Below are positions 1-11,600 of a DNA stretch of 64,000 bases, in pieces; within the stretch, counting starts at the first letter, position 1, and the number at the start of each line of letters is the position of its first letter. The position numbers and the translations under genes were made by a program. The notes under the pieces are model-generated. The model saw nothing but the letters and a program-made list of their open reading frames with translations. It did not search any database and had not been told where the DNA came from. Source of the stretch: Neospora caninum Liverpool (taxonomy: Eukaryota > Apicomplexa > Conoidasida > Eucoccidiorida > Sarcocystidae); assembly GCF_000208865.1 (NCBI RefSeq), contig NC_018391.1, positions 124,001 to 188,000 on the forward strand, given 5' to 3'.

Positions 1-3000
1 TAGCCCCGGCGGTAGGTGTGGTTCTGTCTTTGTATCGCCAACGTCCTGCATTCGTTGTGTCAGTGACCGTTTTTTACTGTGCCAGGAATGGCGGCCATCG
101 AGGCAGAATGTAGCCTTGGGGGACGGGGTGGATTAGAACCGCCTCCGTGGCGCTTGTTTCCCTATCGTCTGTCCTACGCGTCTAACAAAAAAAACCGTAT
201 TTGGGGAGTTCACCGTACCCCAGTTGTGTCTGTTTACTGTTCGACTGAACCTCTACAGCAACAAGGATGTTCCACTTCAGGTAGGTTCTTTGTGTAGCAA
301 TGCCGTGTGAAAGAAGAAATAGACGCTCTCGCGTAGATAGAAAGGGTTACACGCGCAGGCAAGATAGGGCCGCACGCAGCAGCTACGACTGCGGGTTTTG
401 ACGCGTTTCCCCTCTTAACTCAGGGGGGGTAGTGACGACCGACTCGTGAGTTTTGCCGCATATACACAGCACCTGACTCCTAGCTGCTGGTCCGCAGCAG
501 GTGGAGAGCAGGGTGACCACCCCGTTTTTAAGGGCGTGCTTCGGAAAAAATAGGTGAAACTTCAGCCATGTCATCGCCAACAGTGTCATTTTTGCCTGGG
601 AAAGACTCAACTGACGGAGAGGAATCGGTGCAAATGCGGCGTGCGAAGTCCACTCCTGCCTGCACGATACAGCGAGTCAGGGATGCGAGTCGACGCTTTG
701 AGGCAAATTCCACAGCGAGAGCAGAAGCCTGACCTGAAGGAAACCGGCTTCTGTGAAAGAATTCGACATATTTGACGACCCCGCCGAAGCGACTTGCTCC
801 ATCGTGGTGTGGGCATTGGCACAGGCTTAAAAAGGAAACGCAAGCGTCCTCAACAGCAGCGTGTGGCGACAGACCCGAGGTGATCCCATGTGGCACAGTA
901 TCTTTGGCAAGACATTTTGGGGGAGCGGAGACTACGAGTCGGGCTCTTGAACGAAACCGTTTGCAAAAATGGATATCTCCGCATTAGTCATCAGGTGGCT
1001 TTTACATGAGAGACGCCCGCCACGAGTTGACTGTCTAAAACACTTGATCAGACAACACGTGGAAAGGAGCAGAAAGTGTCTCTCCTGTGGTAATTCCTCG
1101 CGGCAGAGAGGTGCACGCGCTCTCTGCTTCTTTGTGTCGTTTCATGACTCTGGTAAACGGGGACGAATTGAGTAGCAATCGCCCCACAATTTCTTTCGTT
1201 GTCGCTGCCTTCACTCACAAGGTTGCCCTGGTGTTGCGAGCCGTACATTTAGTGAACGGCTAGCGAGAGCGCAAAGTACGCAATCATTGCGTAGAGCTCA
1301 GATACTTGCCTGCTGAGCAAGAGAATGCTGCCTTACGTGTCACAACCGTGCATAACTGACTCAATGATGCAAACAGGATCTCCGAACATCATTAGCAAAC
1401 CGTGTTGTCTCCGGCATAAGCAGGGGTCACGCCAAGACTTGTGAGTCCGTACCGTAGTCGAAATATATGTTTAGGATGAATAATCGAAAACGAGAAATCG
1501 TTTTTGTCGGCCCGGTAAGGAAGCGGAACGCAAGACCCCTCAGAAGCCAATCTTGTTACGTTAATGGCCACCGTCGGTGTTGCTGGCCCGACTTGAATGG
1601 CACAGTAAACGCCAGCAGGGTTTTCTCCCTTGTACGCATCCTCACTCCTATTCTTTTGTTTGGTACACACAGGCTGCCCTCGAGACTGTTGCAGGTTCCC
1701 CTTGTAAGGATATGCCGTTTTCTTCACCGCAGACTTCCGTTTTCTTTTTACGTCTGCTGAAAGTCTCGTGTCCAACAAGTTGCAAGTGCCGCCAGATGGC
1801 CGGTCAAGCCAGATAGGCAGAAACCCGCCACTTTTGCAGCGCCAGCTAACAGGCTACCGGTGGTTCCATGATAAAAGCACCCTGGTCGCTGTAGCTCCTC
1901 TGTAGTCCATATGAATGTATATAACGCTGGAAATCACACAAGCAATACGTATGTGGGTTGTAAAAACTTGGTCGTGGTGTAGGGGGTCGGAAGTGGCCTT
2001 TTGAGGCAACAAAACGTTTTCTCAATTGCCAATCGTGTGGCGTAGTGCCGCAGCATAAGGAGTATGAGACATCAGCTCTGAACGTACAATGGCGCCAGTT
2101 CGTACGCAAATTCTCATTGGTTCTGTTCGTACGAGCATCGCAAACGCCCGCTGGAACCGCGGCGTGGTTTCGATCCTTCGCATCAGCACTAGGTCCCGCC
2201 GGCGTAGAGCCCCAGGTTAGACCGGATCCGATCGAGTCTGCCAGTCTCTCCGTCCTGTTACACCCTGCGACTACCTGGGTCCTTTTGTACCCTACTTCCT
2301 GTCTCGGCATCTCTCGTTTATTTTTAGACCGGCACCTCTTGAGGTAAGAAACTCTCGTAACCCTTTTTCTTTAATTTTGATTTCAAAAGAAGTTAGTGAG
2401 TTCACACCCGGAAACATGCAACGCCCAGGTTGTGAGGAGAACGCAAAAATGTTGGAAAAGAGTGGAAGGGGCGACATTTTTTACGCCAAAGAGATTCGCG
2501 GATATCTGGGGAAGTGAATACGGCGCAAGACCAGCCACCAGCTTTGACGCTGGATTGTTCCTTCAACACAGTTGTATGTTTGCATTTATATTTATGCATG
2601 CACATACATAAATAAATCTGTATACAGCGAAGATCTGGGATATATGGGTATGCTTCACATTTGCAGTGGGCATACACATGCGCAGTGAGCATACACGATT
2701 CGTTTCCCCCGGTCATATCTTCTCTCCTGGCAGGCATGTGAGACTAGTTATGCCTGCGGTGCATGTCGGACGCGGGTCCCCTCTACCCAAGGAGCGGGGG
2801 CACATACAGGATGAGTGCCTCATGACTGCCGTTAGCGCAATTCGAGTTGATAGGAAGGCAGAATAAAAAACGAAAAGGCACCCCAAAAACTGAAGGTAGA
2901 AGATCCCTCTGTCACTCGATTCACACAACAGCACAAAACAAGAAAGCACCTTTTCGGTGCCGTCGCCAAAATTATTCGCGTCCTGCACCCGTCAGCTCAT

Positions 3001-3256
3001 CAGGTCCCCGCGCCCTACCAGTGAGCTCGCTCCCAGTCCCACAGACATCCCGAGGCTGTTTGATACAGCTAGTCGTTACCTCCCACGTCGAAGCCTTCTC
3101 GGCTTTCCTTCTACATAATATTCTTCCAGATTTGCCTGCAGACTGTGGCTGAGTGCTACCTTATGGGCGCTCCCAAATTGTAAGAGTCCCTGCACTGTGT
3201 CCCTCAGCCTATTTTGAGCTAGACCCTGTCCCGCCGCAGGTCTCGGTCCTTGAGCC
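1..3256. other. Left-edge spacer, no supported gene
   Basis: Only short open frames occur here, with no recognisable domain, signal peptide or splice-linked coding pattern. The part next to position 3256 lies downstream of the minus-strand alveolin stop codon and probably carries its 3' untranslated region. I see no RNA gene. Confidence 0.5.
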
Positions 3257-4645
3257 TCAGTGCACGTCATCTTCAGAGATGAGAGAGCTGCCTCGGCTCC
3301 TCTGTTGCTCACCCGAGCGGGCACTTCTTTCCGTTCTTTCGGACAGCCTCTCGTCTCCCGATCCTTGGCGGGGTTCTGATTCTGCGCCCATCTGCGCCAC
3401 AGACGACCCGCGATTCAGTTGCCTCGAAGCTTCTGAAGTTCTTCCTTCCTGAACAGCCGCGCGTACTTCTTTCATCTGGTCTGCTGTGAGAAATTCCATT
3501 TGTCGCCCTTGCTGGGGAGGGCCGCACACGGCACCCGCGCCACAGAGGTTCATGGCGTCCTCGGCGGCGAGTTGGTTGTGGGCTCTGATGTACTCGTCTG
3601 AAACACGAAGAGTGCCTGGAGGAGAGGCGACATCGAAGCCTTGCTCTGCGATGGCTGAGTCGGGGACTTCCTTGCGAACCATGACCGCAGGCATTTCCTT
3701 GACAGCTTGCATCGGGTACGGGACAATGAGAGGCGCGGGGCACTCAAGAGAGACATCGAAGACGGGGACAAAGCGTTCAACGTGGACGATCTTCTCAACC
3801 GGAGTCCACACATATTTGACTTCGTCCACGTATTTGGGGACCTCGATAATCTTCGGGACCTTCTTTTCGATGGTGTCAACGACGACTTCGTGTTCAACAA
3901 CCTTGTCGACGAACTTCACTTGCGGCACCTCCACTTCGATTTCTTCTTGCTTACCAACATACTTAACGACGGGACGCGGGACCTCTCTAATGTCCCATTT
4001 GGCAACGAACTTATGAGTAAAGCCTGTCACGATAGGGACCACGACCTCTTTCTCGACATACTTGATCTGTTCCACATCAAAATCTTCGTGATCCGCGTTA
4101 ATCTGCATGACAGGAACCTCATGCTCGACCCCCTGGTTGTACACCTTAGGTCTCACAGCGTCCACCACGTCGACTTGAGGCACTTCAATGATTTTGTCGC
4201 GCCGGTGAATCTCCTGGATGACGGGGACGGGGACAAGGGGCTGGCCGCAGCGCAGCTGCAGCTTCCCGTCCCTCGTCCACCTCCACATGTTGTCTCCATA
4301 GCCCTGTTCGTATGTTTCTGCGCCATTGACCGCTCCCATCTGAGCCCCCCCGCAACAGTTGCCGAACACGCCGCCGTTGTCCATAGGAATTCTGTTCTGA
4401 TGCCAGTTGTACATGGGTAGTGGGTTGCTGGCGCCGGCAAAACTGCCCATGGTGGCCATGCCCGGGACAGTCTGGTTCGCGGGCATCGACCCTGGGAATC
4501 CCGCTGGAGGGGTGAAAAGTGGCGAAGGCGGGGCGCCTGGCATCTGGGTTTGTGGAGCCGTTCCCGCAGCCGGAAAACTGGTCATGGAAGCCAGAGGAGG
4601 AAAACCCGGAGTCGGGCCAGATTGGGTAGGGGCCGTCTGCGCCAT
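3257..4645 (-). CDS. Alveolin-repeat inner membrane complex protein (IMC family)
   Basis: An uninterrupted 462-residue frame. Residues 1-95 are rich in Pro, Gly, Met and Ala. A CC pair at residues 97-98, next to a glycine pair, is a possible palmitoylation site. Residues about 137-328 form the alveolin domain: repeated Val/Pro/Glu/Lys units such as KIIEVPQVDVVD, VEQIKYVEKEVVVP, EIEVEVPQVKFVDK and VEKIVHVERFVP. The tail from about 380 is Ser/Arg/Glu-rich. Alveolins are filament-forming proteins of the subpellicular network under the inner membrane complex of apicomplexans, giving shape and strength during daughter budding. The start fits: the ATG follows GCGAA and is followed by GCG, and the frame has no splice-dependent gap. 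Several paralogues exist (IMC1, 3, 4, 6, 10 and others). I cannot assign the paralogue from sequence alone, so no symbol is given. Confidence 0.92.
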   Translation of the reverse strand: MAQTAPTQSGPTPGFPPLASMTSFPAAGTAPQTQMPGAPPSPLFTPPAGFPGSMPANQTVPGMATMGSFAGASNPLPMYNWHQNRIPMDNGGVFGNCCGGAQMGAVNGAETYEQGYGDNMWRWTRDGKLQLRCGQPLVPVPVIQEIHRRDKIIEVPQVDVVDAVRPKVYNQGVEHEVPVMQINADHEDFDVEQIKYVEKEVVVPIVTGFTHKFVAKWDIREVPRPVVKYVGKQEEIEVEVPQVKFVDKVVEHEVVVDTIEKKVPKIIEVPKYVDEVKYVWTPVEKIVHVERFVPVFDVSLECPAPLIVPYPMQAVKEMPAVMVRKEVPDSAIAEQGFDVASPPGTLRVSDEYIRAHNQLAAEDAMNLCGAGAVCGPPQQGRQMEFLTADQMKEVRAAVQEGRTSEASRQLNRGSSVAQMGAESEPRQGSGDERLSERTERSARSGEQQRSRGSSLISEDDVH

Positions 4646-7600
4646 TTCGCAGGAATAAACACGAAACTAAAGAGAAACTACCACCACACACTCCAGTAGA
4701 AAGCGACAAGACGGACGGGGGTCAACAGGAGCAGTTCACCGAGAAGCGAAGTATCTGGGTGACTCGAAAGTTGCGCACTGCCCCGAAGCAGCTGGGCTCT
4801 CCCGCTGGTTCGACCGCGGCGCCTAGAAGGAAACGGCGGTTGGTCGACGAGCAAGGGAGACACCTCTGCAAACGAGAGAAAGCCGAGAGCAACGACACAA
4901 TGACTTAAAAGCAAAAACTTAACCCAGTGTGTTTCACAAGGTGGCCGACGAGCTAAAAGCAGTCGATTGGACGGGCGGGTTGTCGGAGCGGGCAGCAAGC
5001 GACTGAGCAACTGCGCGGCCCTCGACCGAGCGCTCGAAGAAAAGGAAGCAGCTTGTTCCACAGAAAAGCCTGAGTTCTGCCGTACACATAAGCAAGCAGG
5101 AAATACATCAGTTGCGCTTTAGAAAGAAGTTCTATACCGCTACCATGTGGCGGAAAACAATGCGCCGAAAATGAGTAACCAGTGGCTTCGCCACGCTGTC
5201 CTCACGGGCCTCGCGTGCGCGAGAAGGAAATTGCTGGATGCGTCTCGTGGGTTGGGGCTGCGCAGCGCTCGCCAAGGCACCAGTCGAGGGCTCACACGCA
5301 CCGTCCAGTTGCCACCGTTGGCAAAACACTCAGGAACGGGGAGGCAAAATCAGGCGTTCAAGATTTCGTTGCATACTTCGCAAGAAAAATCGGCTCGTTT
5401 GTGCTGGGAAAGGTAGCACCCCCACAACAAGCACCCTGAGAAAAAGTACTCGCGAGTCACTGCCTATAGATGTAGGCACCTCGGCGTTGCAACCAGCAAG
5501 ACCTCGCACGTGTCAGGAGCAGCCACGACTCATGTAACGCGCTCTTCCAGTTTCTGCAGTCGCACGCGGCATCGAACCTCTCAGCGACAGCGGCCGCGTC
5601 CGCTCATCAACTCCGTGGTTCTCCTCGCCGCTGGTCGAGCAATCGATCTGGCAGCCACGCCGAACTTCTGAGCTCACAGCGGCCTAATCCAGGTTTCGAA
5701 AAGCTGTCCATGCAATTAATTACTACACAACCGCCGACGCTTTTTTTTCGGTTGAGGTCTCGGGCACTGTTGCGAAAAAGAGCACGGCTGCCGGCAGTTG
5801 AAGGCAGAGTACACTTGGAGAAAAAGGCGTCAGATACAAAACGTGATGTGTGTATGGACTTGTTAGTCCCAGTGTCTACCAGCTTTCATCGGTGAGGCGC
5901 TTTCTCACCATGGCCAGGCGAGGCTTGCGAGGTAACTAACCGATTACGTAGTTTCTATTCATCAAAGGGAAACACACTGCTACCCCAGCTTCAGCACGTC
6001 ACAGTGACCATATTCGTCGAGATGCCTATTTTCCTGTTAGCAGGAGCATGGCTAGGGGTTTTCCGTAGCTAGCTCTCACGAGGGGCAGCAACCACAGGTC
6101 GTGTTTCTCTGCGATGGATCGGCACAACGCCTTCACCAGGTGTTCGTACCTGAAGGTCGTGGAGTTTCTAGAGGCGACACACCGGTGAACAAGGCTCTAG
6201 AAGACTTGCCTAGACTTGTAGGAGTTTCGGATTCTGTTCTTCTTTCCGGGGGTGGAAAAAAATGGAAGGTGCCGCCCAGATGCAACTGCCTGTCCCAAGA
6301 GTGCACCATCCAACTCTGGGTATCTCGACAGCAGCTGAAGTTGCTCATGGGGCAAAATCCCGGAAGCGAAAATCGGACAGTGCGTATGTTAACTACAGCG
6401 TGCCATAAAATGATGGGTTTCAAAGTAGAGAAGAGTAATCCACAGTTTCACTGCAGTCTCACTGTTTGGCTTGATTCCCTTTCTTGAATAGAGTGTTGCA
6501 TGTTTGGGCGGAAGATGTGCCTACAATTTCAAGTTGTAGTTGGTAAAACTGAATTACGAATGAGTCTCCTCCCTCAAGTCGGATCCATAAAAGAACTTTC
6601 TTTGTGACCCCGCAGGATATAGGCACCGGAGAAGCCGGAAACTGCATGGGTGCTTCCGGGCTCGTGACGGGCCCCCAAATTCCCGGAAGGCCGTGCGGTA
6701 GCCATGACACCAATGTAACAGCATTTTATTCTGGAGGCAAGAGCTTTGACAGGCAAAAAGATATCGCGTGATGTTTATCCAAGGTGTCGATACGTAAACG
6801 GATGGGTGTGCTGAGCTGATAACAGGTGATGTCGAGTGTTGGTAATACCAGGCCTACGCGGACTGGCAGATCACATATTTTCACCACGCGGCAACAGCTT
6901 GTTCGTGCCATCTGTAGTGCCCCTGAAGCAGGTCCATTGCCAAGTAACTGTATGTGCAGCCCACTGGAAGACACCTCGAAGCGGTTGCGGGTAGTGAAAC
7001 ACGGCAGGTTTACAGCAGCTCAAAGTAGGGTACCAAAGAGTCTCTGTTCCACGCTACAACTGCTGAGGAGTTATATGCAACAGTAGTCAAATACCGTCAA
7101 CTGTCCCGAAAGTCGCTGTCTTCAGAGCTCCAAGGAGCCAAGTACAGTCGCTACTCTTTAGTGCGCAACGGAGACGAGCATTCAATCGCTCGAGTTTTGT
7201 GTTCTACCGGATCTCAACTGAACGAGGGAAAACTCCTCCTGTCAGTTTATTTCTGCACCATTGAGACGCGAGGCGAGGTCATTTCGTGTCTCCGAGGCAC
7301 ACTTGCTGTTAATCTACTGGTCGGCGTTAGTTAAACTGCCTCGCACCAGCGAATGGAATGACGCATTTGTGTATAGATACGGAATCTTTTTCTGAACCTT
7401 TTCTTTTTTTCCATGTCTTGGAAGTGTTCTTGAGTTACATCACAATCTCCTTGAGCAGCTGATTGGCTGTATGCATTACAGACACACGCGAAATGGACAT
7501 CCATATATTTCAAGTTTGCTGTACACCTGGGCACACCAAATTCTGCGCGGACATCAATGCGTAGTTGGAAAAATCGGACACTGACTTGTTTTTTTTCCGT

Positions 7601-8095
7601 TAGGCACTCTCGGAATAGCATTTATTGCGAGCGGTACCAGATGCGATGTTCGGAACTTAGGCGATTGTCGAAGCGACTAGCTAGCTCGGTGTGCCCTGGA
7701 GTTACCTGCATCGACACTACACAGGACTACGTTACCTTCTGTGAGTGGACATCACGGAATCAGCTGCAACGGAGCGTCACCGACAAGCCACACAGATGCT
7801 GAGCTACGTTCGTCCTGCAAATTCCACAAGGATGGTCTTTCCTCTTTCCGCTTCTTCGACCGGCGAGGCTGTCACACCGATAGCGCCTGGCTTCTCACCT
7901 GAGCGCCCTCTCCCTATGGCTAGCGGTCTCATTTGGCTCAAGTTTCCGCTGTCGCCTTCCACAGAACAGATTCAGGCTGTAGATGGCTTGCTGTAGTTGA
8001 CTAGGTTGTCGCAAATCACCGATCTCTGCTGTTCGAATCAAGGAATGCACCGAAATTCTATCCAACCCAGGTTGGGAGTAGTCGATGATAGCCAA
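4646..8095. other. Spacer upstream of the alveolin gene
   Basis: About 3.4 kb without a supported gene. The part adjacent to 4646 should hold the alveolin promoter and 5' untranslated region, since that gene reads leftwards. Short frames (for example 6101-6487) show no domain, signal peptide or convincing splice continuation. Confidence 0.5.
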
Positions 8096-8323
8096 ATGAC
8101 TTCACTCATACTCATTGTCAGAGTATTTGCTGTTCTCCTTGCATATGAAGCAGTTGCGTCTTCCAGTGCCTTTCAATGTTTCCACAACGGCCATCGAAGC
8201 TTTGCTACCCCGCGTACCCCTTGGCTTTCCAATGTTCAGCTCAACTCTTTTCCCGTTCATGCGCTTGACTTGAAGCGTGTTTTCCCAGTTCCCATTTTCA
8301 TTCTGCTTTGTTGCTGCTGGTAG
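8096..8323 (+). CDS. Possible small secreted ORF or alternative first exon
   Basis: A 75-codon ATG frame starting in good translation context (GCCAAATGA). Its first 22 residues look like a signal peptide: a short N-region, then a hydrophobic core (ILIVRVFAVLLAY) and a small-residue stretch AVASSSA suitable for cleavage. The rest has no recognisable domain and ends in ILLCCCW. It lies about 340 bases before the start of the double-CAP gene on the same strand. It could be a tiny secreted protein, an alternative first exon for the CAP gene, or a remnant of a duplicated gene. No conserved family seen; it may be chance. Confidence 0.28.
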   Translation: MTSLILIVRVFAVLLAYEAVASSSAFQCFHNGHRSFATPRTPWLSNVQLNSFPVHALDLKRVFPVPIFILLCCCW

Positions 8324-8664
8324 ATGGATTCATCGGTTAACAAGTCGTGGAATGTTGATTCACACGCATATAGCGTTGTCTGTCTATGGCCAGTATCCTG
8401 GAGTAGTTTGTCGTTTTAACTAACAACAACGACTGCTGAGATACCTCATCCATCGTGCAAAGCCACGTGAAAATCTTCTGTAGGAGACACCCTCATGTTA
8501 CCACACCAAGAGGTTTCTCTGCCCATCTCTGCATCTGGCAACAACGTTATGTTCGTTTCAGTTTCGTTACTTATTGCAGTTCTGACTCCGTAGTATCGTA
8601 AACGCTGCCAATTTTCACCCTGCAGCCTCATTGCCAGTTGTTAACCCTGCTGATCGAGGTAGCC

Positions 8665-11600
8665 ATGGCTAGAAGTATTATTTCGCTCGGTGGCCTTCTC
8701 CTCTCACTCTGCATGCTTGCGTCAATAGAGAAGAAGCATTTTGTTGTCGGATGGCGTCCTCGTCAGACGCAAGGTGAGTTGCTCATTCTGAGAATGAGAC
8801 AAAGAATGTGCGTAAACTCATTAGCATGATACAGGAATCGAAACTATCAAGGCCTTCCTTGTCTAGAGCATGATCAAAAGGACGCGAAAAAATCCATGTT
8901 GCTCTTGAGGAACCGTCGAGCCTACTTGCATTGCTTCAGCGAATGCCTGTTGTTGCAGATCTCGATTCGGCGAAGCCGTACGCCCAGCAGAATGATACTC
9001 CACTACACAGTGCTGCTTCCCGTGTTTCTTCGCGTGTCAACAATGAAGCCGGTTATCGCCGGGAAGTATCAGCATCCCTTTTGAACACATCAGCAATCAA
9101 CGCCCACGCGGGTCTGCGTAATTTAGATACTCTCGCATGGACCCCGAAGTCAATGCGAGAACTGAGTACGCCCAGATATGCCCCAGATTCTCATGTTGAC
9201 TCATATGAAACAAGGTCTTTTGAGCAACTGCGTGAGCACACACTCGGAAGCACAAATCATTCCAACCGCAACCTCGCAACAACAGGGCTAAACAGCTCAC
9301 AATCACAAAACATGACTCCAACAATTAGTGTTGAAGACGTTTCCTCCGGTGAGTGTGATCATAGGGCTGTCTGCTGTGAGCCTCGTTCACTCGTCGCTGT
9401 TTGCCAATCGCGAGACACTGATTGTACTGTTGGTATTTATGTAGCCCGAGAGTGCGATCCGTTTGCAATTGAGTCCCTGGGTACATGGAATAGACGGGAA
9501 ATAGCAGAGATAGGATGCACTGTATCGCCCGCAACATACCAGTATGTGCTGCATTCGTACTCTCAGATGTTCCTTTCCTCCAGAGTTACGATGGTGTGTT
9601 TGTATTTTTCTGTGATTAGCATGTGTGGCATATCACAACGCAAAGAGAGGCTTCCAGCTGTCCCCGCGGCTATCGGAGTTGACAATTGGAGATAAAGAAC
9701 GCGCGTCGCGACGGATCCAGGCTTTCATTGATAATGGATGTGAAGACATAAACGAAGTGGACGAGTGCCGTAACAAGGTGTGGCCCGTTACACGCTTTGG
9801 GTTTATATACGAATAAACCATGTCACCAGTGAAGATAAAGAGGAACTACACCCCTACACCTCTACACTAGTTCAGTTCACGCACAAATGATAAAGTGAAT
9901 GCCCGAGTGCATTCGTATGTTACACACACCGTTCTGTGCGACTTCATCATGCTACCACCTATGTCTCTACAGGGAATCAACGTATTTGACGGGACGACTG
10001 TTAGCTGCGTCGATGCTGTCCGAGCTTGGTACAACGAAGTTCATGACTACACGTAAGATACAGAAAATCATCTACTGCCGTCGCCTTGAGCCTGCGTGCT
10101 GCTCTTCAAAGCATTGCTCAGTACGCCTTTGTCTGCTGTGGCACCGACGGTTACTTCGCCTTTGCACTTTCTGGTTTATGCAGGTACGAACGCTACTCCA
10201 ACTGGCATTTCAAGAAGACAGGATCCTTCACTCTGCTGATGTGGCATGACACAGAAGAGCTGAGCTGTGTTCAAACAAACGGGTGCAGCCGAATCGGAAA
10301 GCCGGAAAGGCTACTTTGCACTTACTCTCCGTCAGGAAACACTGTAGGAGAGTACCCCTTCAGGTAATCTGAATCAATGCCGTCTCCTCTGTTCGTGGGA
10401 CTAGAAAGTACTAGCACGATGACGTCTGCGATTTGTGGGATCTCCTGCTAGCTAAATTGTCGTTCGGCAAATCTGGTGGACCGGGATGAGCAGTGCGCCA
10501 CTACTTGAGTCTACTGCTGCGACTATAGAGAGCGAACTGACACCGCTAGAATGCAGTTCTTACTTCATAACACCATCGACAGCACTTTGGTATCATACAG
10601 ATACTTCTCGCTAGAAAGGTGGGTGTGGGCGCCCGTCGTCTCCGATGGACGCCAAAGCTAAACTGTGCTGCGTGGACGAACGCCGCTGGCGGTATTCGTT
10701 CCTTTTGTCGTTTCTACAGTCTTGATCAGTGGAAAAGCATTATCGCACGAGATGGCCTCCCTCAGGTGACGATTGTAATAGGCAGTCCGTCCAGCGAAAC
10801 ACCTTCTGTTACAACGACATCAACCCGAACTGCTACTACCACCAGCACACGCACAACGACGTCGACAATTCGCACCACATCAAGCACTTCTACGACGACA
10901 CGGACTACAACAACGACTACAACATCAACTACAACCACAACTACAACGACGCGTCCACCTGAGGCAGACTTTACAGACGGTGAGGTACTAAGACCGGGAA
11001 ACGCATGTGCAAGCCCGTCTCGGATATCGTTCAGATACTGCCACGTGTAAAAACGTGGGGGCCGGGTATGTAGGCCATATCGCAAATGTACCCTCGATTA
11101 GTTGTAAAGTTATAAAGACCACGTTTCCAATTAAACTACATAATACTTTTATCCTCATATGTTAATGACGGATGCTAAATGTCTGTCATACTTAATTGGA
11201 TTAATCTGCTTACAAGCGGCTTTCGTTTTGATCTTGGTACTGAACAAGATTCATTTAGAAACAACAGTTAAATAGACCATTACCAAATCCATTATCGTTA
11301 ATATAAATAGATAGGCTTGAGTATTCCGTACAGATTAACATCAGGGAGGCGCAGGCACTGGCTCTCTATCAGAAGAGCGATACGCAGTGGAAGTGTAGAT
11401 CACACCTCCTGACATCACAATAGCACAGCCAACCAAATATGTCCAGCATAAAGTGATCTTTTCGGAGGGCGAGGAGATGAGCTAGACATCTGCCAAGTCA
11501 ATTTCTGGGTTGGCTACACATTCCAGCGCATCACTTCAGTATAAGCACACCGGCTAGCTCCATGTCGTCTTCAGGAAAACAATCTTTCTGTCGTATTGTC

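Noticed and set aside
3257..4645. Naming the alveolin IMC1, IMC4 or IMC6
   Set aside because: The repeats are shared by all paralogues and the neighbouring genes do not settle the locus; a phylogeny is needed.
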